Assembly (NCBI GenBank): GCA_017163975.1
Contig: JAFFSR010000249.1
Span: 1,242,501 to 1,306,500 of the forward strand
Direction of reading: 5' to 3'
Origin: Anastatus disparis
Taxonomy: Eukaryota > Arthropoda > Insecta > Hymenoptera > Eupelmidae
Length of the DNA stretch: 64,000 nucleotides
This document shows, one piece after another, positions 22,740 to 33,040 of this stretch. Position 1 is the stretch's first letter, and every line of letters starts with the position of its first letter. Under the pieces are notes generated by a model, which saw nothing but the letters and a program-made list of their open reading frames with translations, was not told where the DNA came from and searched no databases. The translations under genes were made by a program, and so were the position numbers.

Positions 22740-24527
22740 CTATACTCCAGTTTAATGTAACACTTTAATTATTTATATCGATATTATGAAATGTGTCACA
22801 TGTTTCGAATTCATAATCAATTTCTTGTTCTCTTGCAAAATATTGAATGTCTTCATAATTATTGAGCGACTTTTGTTTTGTAACTCCTCTTGTTCGCTCT
22901 CTCCAAAATGAGTCTAAGCGTTTCCCTGTGTATTATTTGATTCAGTTATTTTTGATCGACATTGTTCATTTGTATGATTGGTTTTTTGCATAATGTGCAA
23001 AATTTCTAAATTTTTAATTGTAAAATATGTATCAAGTGAGTGTCCTAATTTTTTACAATATGGACATTGTATATTTTGATTATTGTTTTGAGTTTTTTTA
23101 TTTTGATAATCTTCTTTCTTGCATTGTTCTATATTATGTCCTTTAGTTTTACAGTTTCTACAAAATTTATGTTGACCTCTTTGTCCATATTCATTATTAT
23201 ATCGATTATTTCCGTTATAATTATTTCTGCATTCTCTACCTGAGTGACCCCATCTGTCACATAATTGGCATCTTATTTAATCATCTGATTTAATTTGATT
23301 TACAAATATCTTGAATTTTTCGCAATTTGTAGTGCTGTGATTCTGATTACAAATGTCACAAGTTTGTGTGGACATATTAATCTTTTCTTCGATTTGATTA
23401 CATAATTCAGAATTGTGTCCGTTCTTTTTGTATTTCCAGCATAATTCATATTTTTTTATAATGGGACAACGACTTACTCGATGACTATTTTCTTGGCAGT
23501 ATTGACAATATTGTTCATTGTCATCTAAAAGTGTACACATACCTCTTGAATGTCCTAGTTGATTACGAAATTTGCATATTAATTTTATTTTATCTTTTGT
23601 ATTAGTGCACTGATATAACGAGTGAGTTGGTTCTTTACAATATACATAACTTGCAATATTGCAACATAACGCCTCATGACCTATATCTTTACATATTTGG
23701 CAGCATGTTATTTGTTTCGGTGATTTTTCAAAGATATCACTAACTATAATTTTTTTTGTATTTTGATCTGATTGTGTTCTAATATCTTTATATTTTTCCA
23801 AATTTTTTTCTACTTTTATTGCTTTTTCAGTTGCTTGTGAAAAATCCTGAACTTCTCCTATTTCATATCTAATTTCACTATTTAAGCCTTCTTTAAAATA
23901 TTTTAATGTATTCGCGTCCAGTTCATAATTAAAACGTTGTAAAGCATCTCTAGTTATGCCATTTTCATTTTCCTTTTTATCTTCAATTTTTAAGCTTAAT
24001 TTTGTTATTCTTTCTATGTAATCGACCACTGATTCATGCTTTGCTTGTTGAATTCGTTCTAATTTTGCACATAAAGAGTGTAAATTATCAATCTCAGGAT
24101 ATAATTTTTTTATAAATTTAATAAATTCTTCTATAGTTTCAATTCTACTACCCTTTATAGCAGTACGAATTGTTCCTGATACCTTGAATCTTAAATAATT
24201 CATGAATTTCGATTGTTCTTCTTTACTTAATATATCTTTTGCAATTTCTAATTTTTCTATATAATCTTTTAAAGGTAAATTTTTCCCATCAAATTCAGGT
24301 ACTAATCTTGAAATTTCTTTTAGTGAGTATCCTGATGTATTTGCCATGTTTGTGTTATCTAGTAAGTTTCTAATTTCGACAATCGAATTGTTATTATTTC
24401 CCACAAGAATATTCTCTTCGTCTATATATTGATAACTTTCTTGTTTGATAGATAAATTTTCCGTATCGCTAAATATTCCGTCTGCTGTTGTATTATTTTC
24501 AGAATAAATCGTCACGTCTCTCCTTAA
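22740..24527 (-). pseudogene. gag, capsid region and zinc-knuckle array
   Basis: The open part 24527-23277 (~415 codons) has a retrotransposon gag capsid region (LVPEFDGKNLPLKDYIEKLE; YLRFKVSGTIRTAI; SVVDYIERITKLSLKIED) and then a long series of CCHC knuckles: CQICKDIGHEALCC, CQYCQENSHRVSRC, CDICNQNHSTTNC and several with one ligand replaced (CKFR..., CWKY...). After a TAA at 23277-23279 the same frame continues with at least three more (CQLCDRWGHSGREC, CRNCKTKGHNIEQC, CPYCKKLGHSLDTY). About nine knuckles is far above the usual one or two. The first two codons of the apparent ORF come from the end of an inserted TTAA element, so its ATG at 24533 is not the native start; the N-terminal part is at 25864-25320. 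Confidence 0.85.
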
Positions 24528-25315
24528 CGGCATGTTGGAGCTGCAGCAATTGAGTTTTGCTTTTTTTATTTTATTAATATCTTTTTAAATTCATAAATTA
24601 AACAAATATAATGACTTGTCCGCACTAAAGCTATATTAGTACAATAATTTTTGTTAAAATAAAAAATCATTTGGACTTGTTATTTTTTTATGAACTTTGA
24701 TTGGAAATTAGATATAAAACTCGACAAACCTAACCTTAAGAAGGGGCCGAACTATCTGTCTTTGTCTAATAGCGTTTTTCATCATTTATGTAAACACTAT
24801 CCGGTATAACAAGAAAAAAATAGCAGCCCCCGCTAGATATTAGTATAATAAGTAAATTTTGTAATAACAAACAAATTTTTTTACTGCGTAGTTTTTGAAT
24901 AATTAGAGACCTACCGAAAAAAGATAGGTTATATTCTAGATAGCTAGTAGGTCTCTAATTAGTCAAAAACTATGCGGTAAAAAATTTGATTGTTACTATA
25001 AAATTTACTAATTATACTAATATCTAGCGGGGGCTGCTATTTTTTTCTTGTTATAAAGGATAGTGTTTATATAAATAATGAAAAACATTATTAGACAGAG
25101 ACAGATAGTTCGGCCCCTTCTTAAAATACGATATATTGAAAGTTTTTATTATAACTTTGTATGTATAATATTTTGGTGGATTTCTTGGGTTGTCCGCACT
25201 AGAGTTTAATCTTACAAATTTTTTCTTTGTAGTAAAAAAACTCGATTAAACGCATCGTTTATTCATAAGTTAGGATTGGAAATATTATTAGAAGGCGGAC
25301 AGCTTCGTCATGCTC
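24528..25315. mobile_element. TTAA-target element inserted in gag (copy 2)
   Basis: TTAA at 24524-24527 and 25316-25319. Ends CGGCATGTTGGAGCTGCAGC and GGCGGACAGCTTCGTCATGC are imperfect inverted repeats and match the copy at 10106-10508. Length is 788 bp, which becomes 403 bp when the nested MITE and its one TTAA duplicate are removed, the same as copy 1. It splits gag into two blocks. Confidence 0.9.
24740..25120. mobile_element. 381 bp palindromic TTAA MITE, nested
   Basis: TTAA at 24736-24739 and 25121-25124; ends GAAGGGGCCGAACTATCTGT and mirror. The two halves mirror almost perfectly (TAGCAGCCCCCGCTAGATAT against its complement) around a centre near 24930. Copy 1 of the host element lacks it and shows the uninterrupted site. 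Confidence 0.92.
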
Positions 25316-25319
25316 TTAA

Positions 25320-25864
25320 AGTATATTTGTCTAAAAAACTGTCTTGTAGATTATTTTTTTATGTTGTTTTAGTACTTTTGGAAATTATTTTTGGAATAGT
25401 TCCTGTAGATTTACTTAATGGTGTATTTTGTTTGTTTAAAATATCTGTACAGCTTATATTCGGACTATTATTTTCACTTGTTTCTTGTGGAATATTTATG
25501 TACTCTGTTAGATCTGCGGTGTTATTTTCGATTGTTTTTTGTGAAATATTCGTTAAATTTGAGGTATTATTTTCAATTGTTGTGTCTAAAGTTTTATTTG
25601 GAGAACGTGCAACTTTTGTACTTTTGCGAAATGGATCGATATTTTCGTAGATATGCTTTTCCTTTTTTTTTGCTCTCTTGAAACCGCTTGTTTACTATAT
25701 TCTCTGATCCTATCGCGAATAGCATTAATATTTTCGTTCTCTTTAGTAGGTATTTTAAATTTTCGACAAATTTCAAATAATTTTAATTTAGAGTATTATA
25801 ATAAACACTGTGTTTTCCCTTCTTTTAAATAATCCGATAGCTCTTTAAAATTTATTTTACTCAT
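25320..25864 (-). pseudogene. gag N-terminal part of the gypsy element
   Basis: On the minus strand an ATG at 25864-25862 starts MSKINFKELSDYLKEG, interrupted by a TAA about 23 codons in; then KLFEICRKFKIPTKE (an Arg/Lys-rich helical region) and repeated modules of the form NNTSNLTNISQKTIENNTAD. The last part runs up to the TTAA insertion at 25319. The repeat-like Asn/Thr-rich linker explains the chance plus-strand ORFs here. Confidence 0.65.
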
Positions 25865-26429
25865 TTGTAATATTCATTATTTACTTTCCAATAAAGATCA
25901 CATAACACGAAAATAAAAAAGAAATATTATTTTATAAATATTAATGATTATATTTTTAAATATCGTTTGTTAACCAAAAATAATGCATTTAAAATTTCTT
26001 TGACACTGACCTACTGAAAAAATAGATAAAAATGCTGACTTTTGCTTTGAATTCTTTTCTTTCTTTAACCTACTGTTGTTGAAAATATCCGGGAGTATGT
26101 GACACTATAATTTTGCTGAGTCAATATTTCTATGAGTTCGATACTCTTTACAGTTATTTAATGACTAATGTCTATTTTTTAAATGCCGTTTTGTTCTGAC
26201 TTTCAATCCTTAACGTTGAGTCAGGTTTTTTTTTATTCATCGAAACGTATTTCACTTTCAAAATTATGTATTATGTTATTTTCACGATTTAAATGAATTG
26301 TTAATGTATCAGATTACTAATATTATAAAATCAATGCAAGAAACTTTTTAGAAAATGGAAAAAAAAAATTTTACAATTATTAAGAATAATTGATGTATGA
26401 ACTTATTCATTCAATTATTTTAATTGTAT

Positions 26430-26800
26430 ATAATTTTTAATCGCGCACTTCACGATTGTATATTTTAATTACGCACTATGCGTATGATATATGTATTTAA
26501 ATACAATATATATATTTTTATTAATTGACGCAATTCGCTAATAATGCACTTCGCGTATATATATATTTATTTGTTTTAGATAACACTATTGATATTTAAT
26601 GACACACTTCGTGTTTATTTTTAATGACACTATTCGCTTTAAATATTGCACTTCGCGTATAAATAATTTATTCAATGGACGCTATTTTGCGTATAATATT
26701 TATTGTGCCCTTGGAAATATATTTTATTTGACGCACTTTTGCGTTTTCTTAATTCACTTTTAAACACTGTATTTATAATTGGTCCTCCATATATATTTTA
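26430..26800. repeat. Degenerate minisatellite with GCACTTCGCG core
   Basis: The words GCACTTCACG, GCACTATGCG, GCACTTCGCGTATA, ACACTTCGTG, ACTATTCGC and GCACTTTTGCG recur every 35-55 bp with ATTTTAATGA-like spacers. Confidence 0.75.
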
Positions 26801-26809
26801 ATGCACTTC

Positions 26810-26810
<1 letters not shown>

Positions 26811-26858
<48 letters not shown>
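26811..26858. repeat. (TA)n-(GA)n microsatellite
   Basis: About 18 TA units followed by about 6 GA units. Confidence 0.95.
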
Positions 26859-26998
26859 ATTTCCTCTAATGATCCCTCAATATATTCAATACGATTCCTC
26901 AATTGAAAAGTTTGTACCGGAACCAAAATGTTCCGGTCAAACTAATTCGTACTGAAACCAAAATGATAAGTCCTGGCTTTCACCAGGACTAAATAAAA

Positions 26999-27745
26999 GT
27001 TTCTGATCGTTTATTTTAAATTATTTAATATTTTTCAACAATCTCTTTGTAATACTATTGTAAATTTCTAACTGATTTTTGCTGTATTCTTTTTTATTGA
27101 TGCGATAAATCTACTTTTATAAATTCGAAAAACCAAACAAAGCATTTCTTTGTTTTCATAATATTATCTTCATTTATTAATTAATTTTCATCAAATATTG
27201 TATTGAATAAATTATTTCTAAAATTCAGTAATTTTATAACAATGATACTCTTTATAATTGAATAAATTTTATTCTATGTAAATTCTAGCTTATTAATGTT
27301 TCTGATCGTTTATTTTAAATGATTTTAAAATATTTTTCAACAATCTCTTTGTAATACTATTGTAAATTTTTAACTGATTTTTGCTGTATTTTTTTTTATT
27401 GATGCGGTGAATCTACTTTTATGAATTCGAAAAACCAAACAAAGCATTTCTTTGTTTTCATAATATTATCTTCTAAATTTATTAATTAATTTTTATCAAA
27501 TATTATATTGAATAAATTATTTCTAAAATTCAATAATTTTATAACAATGATACTCTTTATAATTGAATAAATTTTATTCTATGTAAATTCTAGCTAATGT
27601 TTCTAATTGTTTATTTTAAATTATTCTAAAATATTTTTAAACAATCTCATTTGTAATGATATTGTAGATTCTGAACTAATTTTTTATAATATAACACTTA
27701 TGCGGTTTCTAAAATATCGTATTATTGATGTATATACAAATATTG
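26999..27745. repeat. Tandem repeat, ~299 bp unit, 2.5 copies
   Basis: GTTTCTGATCGTTTATTTTA starts the units at 26999, 27298 and (as GTTTCTAATTGTTTATTTTA) 27597. Copies 1 and 2 are nearly identical through AAACAAAGCATTTCTTTGTT and TCTATGTAAATTCTAGC; the third is partial and diverged. No ORF. The array occupies the space where upstream exons of the recombinase gene would be expected. Confidence 0.9.
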
Positions 27746-27774
27746 AAACAATTGTTTTTTTTATATACAGGTAG

Positions 27775-28552
27775 CAATGATTGTGGAGATTACGGGAGGT
27801 TGCAGGAGGGAAGAATTGACAAATATTACTCTTGACGATGTTGAAGACCATGATACAATGTTATTGATTAAAATACCAAAAACTAAACCAATATTGAACG
27901 CTCATTTACAATCATCGGTGAATTCTACAAACTTTGTAAAAAATACTTAAATTTACAACCGAAAGAGTCCAAAACTAACAGATTTTTTTTAAATTACATA
28001 AAGAAAAAATGTATGCAACAACCAATTGGTAAGAACAAATTCGGAGGAATGCCAAAACAAATAGCTATGTATTTGAATTTACCAACTCCAGAATTATATA
28101 CTGGTCATTGTTTCCGCAGAACATCTGCAACCTTATTAGCCGATGCTGGCGCAGACATCATGACAATAAAACGTCACGGGGATTGGAAATCGGAATCGGT
28201 AGCAGAAGGCTACATAGAAAACTCGGTAAAAAATAAAGAAAAGATTGCCAATCAAATAACAAAAAATATAAATATTGCTCCATCAACTTCGACTGTTCAA
28301 GCTACAATTAATTTATGTTCATTAAAAAATTTGAAATGTTCTCACAATAAACAATCATGTGAAGATTCTTTAGAAATACTTTCTAAAATACCAAAAATTT
28401 CAGAACCTCTATATAACGAGCCATTAGATGAAACTACATTAATTGAAAATCAACCGAAAATAGTACATCCAGTTAATATTATTAATGAACCAATGACAAT
28501 CGCACTTGGAAATGATTCAAATGTATCATCAAATAGTTCAAATAGTGATTAA
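27775..28552 (+). pseudogene. Crypton-type tyrosine recombinase, C-terminal catalytic domain
   Basis: A splice-acceptor-like tract (TTTTTTATATACAG) ends at 27770-27774. The following frame holds ITGGCRREELTNITLDDV (first catalytic Arg). After one frameshift near 27905 and another in a T run near 27988, the open frame 28013-28552 (~179 codons) gives GHCFRRTSATLLADAG (His-x-x-Arg), KRHGDWKS (second His/Trp site) and AEGYIE (nucleophilic Tyr). This R-H-R-H/W-Y set is diagnostic of phage-integrase-type recombinases; the style matches Crypton elements and their animal relatives. It would cut and rejoin DNA through a 3'-phosphotyrosine. The N-terminal part is missing (only tandem repeats upstream) and the frameshifts make this copy inactive. 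A ~95-residue Ser/Asn-rich tail follows the catalytic domain. Confidence 0.8.
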
Positions 28553-28662
28553 TTATATGATTCTATGTAATTCTTTGTATTCTGAAAATAAAAATAATTT
28601 TTGTTTGATAAATAATGGTAACAGAATAAAAAACACTGTTTTTTTTCCTTATTTTAAATAAT

Positions 28663-28754
28663 ATTTTTTTTTCAACAGTGGGCTAAAAATACCACTTTTG
28701 CTCCCGGCACGGGAAACGAAAAGTGCTAATTTTAGCCTCACTGTTGAAAAAAAT
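28663..28754. repeat. Hairpin 1 of a cluster
   Basis: CAACAGTG at 28673 pairs with CACTGTTG ending 28746; the stem continues through GGCTAAAA/TTTTAGCC and CACTTTT/AAAAGTG, with flanking T and A runs extending it. GC-rich loop CTCCCGGCACGGGAAACG. Confidence 0.85.
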
Positions 28755-28888
28755 CGTATATGCACCACGGAAGGTAAAATGGACAACCCATAGCACGAGT
28801 TTGCCACCCTCGGCTTCGCCTCGGGTGTCAATTTACTCGTGCTATGGCCTGTCCTTTATTTTACCTCCCTAGGTGCATAATATACTAT
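28751..28888. repeat. Hairpin 2 of the cluster
   Basis: AATCGTATATGCACCACGG at the left pairs with CTAGGTGCATAATATACTAT at the right; long inner stem CATAGCACGAGT/ACTCGTGCTATG capped by GGCTTCGCC. Total ~138 bp. Confidence 0.88.
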
Positions 28889-29099
28889 TAATTATTATTT
28901 TTATAATTTAGCTTTATATTTTGGTTTAGTTTTATATTTTGTTGTTCAATTTTGTTTTTAAATTTTAATAATTATTAGCTATTTTTTTTGATTTTTTTTT
29001 TTATTTTTTTTTAAGAATTATCAATTATTTTTTATAGGCGGGGAGGCTTCGCCCCTGGACCCCGTTTATCCACCCCAGCTTCCGCTCGACGGCCTGTGG

Positions 29100-29190
29100 A
29101 CTAAAAAATTGTATGTGCACCACGGCTGCGACGTATCATTCTCGCTCGTGCAGCTATGGCGGTCTCGCTGCCGCTCGGCCCTGATAAAAT
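29100..29190. repeat. Truncated hairpin element (left end only)
   Basis: TTGTATGTGCACCACGGCTG has the shared left terminus of hairpins 2, 4 and 6, but the matching right terminus is missing; the body is GC-rich (GCGGTCTCGCTGCCGCTCGG). Confidence 0.55.
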
Positions 29191-29229
29191 ATAATCAATG
29201 TAATAAACGAATTTTTCACCCTTTGGATA

Positions 29230-29312
29230 AAAAAATAGTATGTGTACCACGGGCGCAAGGGAATTTGCGGAATCCTCTATTTCACGCCCTTGGTACGCAA
29301 TGTACTATTTTT
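29230..29312. repeat. Hairpin 4 of the cluster
   Basis: AAAAAATAGTATGTGTACCA pairs with TGGTACGCAATGTACTATTT; the body GGGCGCAAGG... is unrelated to the bodies of hairpins 2 and 6. Confidence 0.85.
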
Positions 29313-29389
29313 ACACAGGACGCGCACAGTGGGTACTGTACTCCCTCCCAACGAAAAGTAAAGTATCCACTGTACGCTGCTTGTGTAAA
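29311..29389. repeat. Hairpin 5 of the cluster
   Basis: TTACACAGGACGCGCACAGT pairs with ACTGTACGCTGCTTGTGTAA. No TGCACCA terminus; it sits directly between hairpins 4 and 6. Confidence 0.8.
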
Positions 29390-29506
29390 AAAATCGTGTA
29401 TTCACCATGGGAGTAAATGAAAAACGCCTTAAATCGTATGTTTGACAATTCACATACGATTTCAGACATTTTTCGTTTTTACTCCCTAGGTGAATAATAT
29501 ACTATT
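29386..29506. repeat. Hairpin 6 of the cluster
   Basis: AAAAAAATCGTGTATTCACC pairs with GGTGAATAATATACTATTAA; inner stems GGGAGTAAA/TTTACTCCC and AAATCGTATG/CATACGATTT. Same termini as hairpin 2, different body. Confidence 0.85.
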
Positions 29507-30170
29507 AATCTATAAGTGCATTTTACCAGTTTAAATAAATTCATTTTTTGGAAAGTATAGTTTAAAGATTAATAAAACTTTTTTAAAAACTATATTTTAA
29601 AAATCTTTTTTAATGCAAAGATTTGATATTAATTCAAGATAATTATTATTTAAGAATCAAAGGATGTTTTACATTAAATATTCTTTTTTTGATTGTAAAA
29701 TTTTTTTTTCAATTTAATAAATTGTTACATGATTTAAATAAGTCTATTTCTTTACAGTAGTAAAATATTTATTGTTGTGAAAAAGCGGTTTAATAAAATA
29801 CATTTAAATAAATTAATAAATATAATTTTTAAGATAAAAATAATACTTTTTAGAATTGTAAAAAGGATATCTTTAAAAATCTTTTAATATTTTCATTTCT
29901 GAAAAAGGAAATATTTTGACTAAAAAATAAATCTTTAAGTAGCTTTAAGTTTGTAAATGCATTTGCATAATTTAAATTTAAATAAGTTCCTTCATACCAC
30001 TTTAACCTTGAAAACGTAACTTTAATACGATTATTCGATGCTATTCGATGTTTCGTAAATAAAGCCTTTTTGCACCAGTTGCGAAATGAAATATTTTCAC
30101 GCAGAGAGCGTAAATGTAATTTTAGATTTCTATTCTTAGACGCTAAAATAGCTCTGTTTTAGTCGAGAGC
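29507..30170. other. AT-rich spacer
   Basis: No ORF or clear repeat boundary. A/T homopolymer-rich throughout. Confidence 0.55.
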
Positions 30171-30174
30171 AGAT

Positions 30175-30320
30175 AAATAAATTAGTCGATGGGTTAATAG
30201 GTAAATGGGCCGGCAGGTTGATGGGTTGATAGGTACATGGATAAATGGGATAATGGGTCAATGGATTGATGGGTCGATGGATTAATGGGTAGACGAATCA
30301 TCTCGTTCGATGAGCTGATG
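30175..30320. repeat. Degenerate GATGGGT/AATGGGT short tandem repeats
   Basis: Units of 8-16 bp such as TTGATGGGTTGATAGGTACA and CAATGGATTGATGGGTCGAT, about 15 in a row. A looser complementary-looking series (CCATAAACCC, CTATAAAT) follows at 30530-30740. Confidence 0.75.
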
Positions 30321-31059
30321 GTCAATTTCCTTAATTTTAATTTTTTTTTTTTAATTGAATAGTTTTTAAACTATTTTTTATAGGCGGCAAGCTGTGCTTT
30401 GGCGTATGTTGGTTTTTTTATCAAACTCTTGTGATGGTATAATTCATTCTACAAATTAATGATTCCTTTTTTATTTGTATAGAAACAATTCTAAGACAAG
30501 TAAGCACTGCAAAAAAATAATCATTATGAACCATTAACTTCTAATCTGGAGATCCATCACCAAAAAACCTATAAATATATAAATCCTAGACTCACGAACC
30601 CATAAACCGTGAACTTATTAACTGATAATAGAGTACATGAAAAAGCCATTAAATCTATAAGTTCTAAATCTCTAAGCCATAAACCCATAAATTTTAAAGC
30701 TGTAACCAAATAATACTATAAATACATAAGCCTTTCGAGTTTGTTCCACTGCCCCTCGAAATTTTAAAGCATTTATGCCCATAATTAAAATTGAAGAGGT
30801 TTTATTAGAATACTAATATAATACGAAATGTTGACATCTAAAGGCACAGATGGAAAGGGTTAAGCTAAGCATGCTCTAAGAGTGAGATAGCACACAAATA
30901 AAAAGACTATTACACCTTTATTTATATTTTTTTCGCTAAGATTACTGCTACGTAATCACTGTGTTTTTCCAGTCAAGTTATTGATCTTATAAAAACTTTT
31001 AGGAATATATCGCTTCAGAAATTTGTCGCTCAAAAAATTCTGTAATCAGAGCGTTACAA

Positions 31060-31265
31060 AATAGTATATTTCGATACTCGTACGTCAAAGTGATTTTTTC
31101 CTCGTGTAGTGGTTTGCGCCCGAGTGAAGCGAGGGTGAAAAGGTCAGAAGAAATCACTTTCTCGCACAAGTATCGAACTGTATTTTTTGAAACGACTTGT
31201 AAAAAGCTCAATTTTTGCACGTGTTACTTTGAGATTCGGGTGCAAAATTGAGCTTCGCATACGGA
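31060..31265. repeat. Two adjacent GC-rich hairpins
   Basis: AATAGTATATTTCGATACTC...AAAGTGATTTTTTCC pairs with AGAAATCACTTTCTCGC...AGTATCGAACTGTATTTT; the loop GCGCCCGAGTGAAGCGAGGG is also found inverted at 34225-34255. A second stem AAAGCTCAATTTTTGCAC / GTGCAAAATTGAGCTTCG follows at once. Confidence 0.75.
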
Positions 31266-31269
31266 ATGT

Positions 31270-32735
31270 CAAAAATTTTTTTACACAAATAAGAAAATAC
31301 CCTCATGCATATTCTCACGAGGAACCTGCGTATAAATTTGCAAATCGTCTGGATACAGTAGGTGCTCAACACATTCAAAAGCGTTGTGTACGTTGTTAAT
31401 GTAAAGGTAAAACAGCAAAGGCCTCAGTACCAAACCCAGTGAAAATCCTAGGTTAGGTGTTAACCAACTTGATTCTTCTTGTGTGTCCCGAATCATTTGT
31501 CTTCTTCCTGAAATATAGGAGTTAATCTACATAAGAGCGGCCCTAGAAAATACCATTGATCTAAGCCTTGCAAGTGATTTAGAGGGAGAGATCGTGTCGT
31601 ATGCTTTACTTAAGTAATAAGTAAAAGTAGCGTGACGAGTTTTTTTTTGTCCAGACCTGACCTTATGACGTCTGTTAATTTAAGTAAAGCTGTTAGCGTC
31701 AAATGTTGTTTTCTGAAACTAGTCTGCATCGAATCAAGTATCTTATTTGTAGTAATGAACTCCTGCTGTTGATCTTGGGCGATCTTCTCAAGTACCTTCA
31801 AACGAAAACACAAAATCACAAATAGCCTAAAATGTTAAAGGACTTAGGCGCAGAGTACTTTTTTAATGGCATAATGCGTGTCTGCTTCCAAAGGCTATGA
31901 GAGTCCCCCAAGAGTTGAACATAGTCACAATATGTTCACTAATAAACGGTAAAGCTTCACACTTTGAGAAATACCATTCTTGTCACGAGCCTGAGACTGG
32001 AAATGAGAAATCGCGAGGGCAAAATCATTAATATTAATTGATTTAAAAGGAAAACTATTTTCACTACATTTAGAAAGAATTTTCTCACGATACTCACCAT
32101 CATCATGTGGAGAAACTGACACCCCAGCAAAGTGTACATTAATTTCATCAGGAACGAATCTATTCAAGTCCCCTTCTGGCCCGGATAAGAGTCTTATATC
32201 TTTTAACTCCTTGCAGACATCACCATTTACAAAAGCATACAATTGATTTTTTATCTACAATGCATATATTATAGGCAACAGGAGCTTTAATTAAGTTGTG
32301 TCGACAATGAAAGTTTGTAGGCAAGTTACGTACGTCAAGTATAGTCATTATCATCCACAATAATCAGGTCAATCCATGTGTGAGACGAAGAAATGAAATG
32401 CGTGGCACCATACTGGACCAACTGAAGTAAAAGCTCAGCCAACAGCTTACTAAGAAACCTCAATATTATGCGAAAAATCAGACAAATCTCTTAGAAAGTC
32501 TAATAAATCAGAATTTTTGATGAATTAAATGGCAGAAGGACGATAAATGACAGAAACCAGCACAGGTTCAGAGTTATTATCCTCAACTGAACAAAAGATA
32601 TACTCTGAGACTTCTGGTTTACCGTTGGCAGTAATGATTGTGGTATTTAAAAAAGCTAATATTTCACATTTTAAACTATTCTTAACATAGAGGACAACCC
32701 CTCCTCCATAAAGGTTTCTGTCCTACCTAAACATC
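31270..32735 (-). pseudogene. Non-LTR retrotransposon (LINE) endonuclease-RT remnant
   Basis: Minus-strand fragments in the correct order: an endonuclease-domain piece at about 32735-32530 (GGVVLYVKNSLKCE, then a VSVIYRPSA motif); the EN-RT linker 32242-31925 (NINDFALAISHFQSQARDKN); RT fingers 31819-31610 (KVLEKIAQDQQQEF, TSFRKQHLTLTALLKL); and the RT palm 31496-31281 (LLFYLYINNVHNAFECVEHL, then YPDD where active enzymes have YADD). The pieces are in different frames with several stops, and the region from the palm onward is lost. Jockey/R1-group style. The palm substitution and frameshifts mean an old dead copy. Confidence 0.8.
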
Positions 32736-32992
32736 TAGTAATATTTTATCTATTTTTGAATTTAATTAACATTTTTAATTGATTTTCTACATATTATTAT
32801 GTGGAAAAAGATATTTCTATGTATATATATATGTATAAAAAGTGATTGCGACGCATGATTTCGATATGAATGCTTTTTTGAACAGTATAATAAAGTGCGA
32901 GATTTCTTACGATAGTACTTTTTTACACAGTTTAAAAATGTATTTAGCTTCCGCTAAATGGTGTAGAAAATGCGGATTTAGCTCATGGAGTG

Positions 32993-33038
<46 letters not shown>
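32993..33038. repeat. (AT)n microsatellite
   Basis: About 23 AT units directly abutting the GGGAC end of the next element. Confidence 0.95.

Positions 33039-33040
<2 letters not shown>

Larger units (their letters stand above)
25865..26960. other. Leader region and minisatellite upstream of gag
   Basis: No ORF. 25870-26420 is AT-rich sequence; 26430-26800 holds degenerate repeats around GCACTTCGCGTATA; 26811-26858 is (TA)n followed by (GA)n. If the element's 5' untranslated leader is here it has been expanded by these repeats. Confidence 0.5.
17589..26966 (-). mobile_element. Ty3/gypsy LTR retrotransposon, decayed and interrupted
   Basis: Minus-strand order from right to left: gag N-terminal part (25864-25320), gag C-terminal part with zinc knuckles (24527-22740), protease (22731-22222), RT-RNase H (21865-20399) and integrase (18300-17600). 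PR-RT-RH-IN is the Ty3/gypsy order. It has been broken by a TTAA element inside gag and by a 1.4 kb repeat between RNase H and the linker to integrase. The 3' LTR is missing. A possible primer-binding site (TTTTGGTTTCAG on the minus strand, about 26952-26963) borders a sequence ending CTTATCA, but no paired LTR proves it. Confidence 0.85.

Noticed and set aside
25276..25681. Plus-strand ORFs resembling membrane proteins
   Set aside because: Antisense of the gag N-terminal region.
28649..29420. ORFs in the hairpin cluster
   Set aside because: They read through hairpin stems; composition reflects the GC-rich palindromes.
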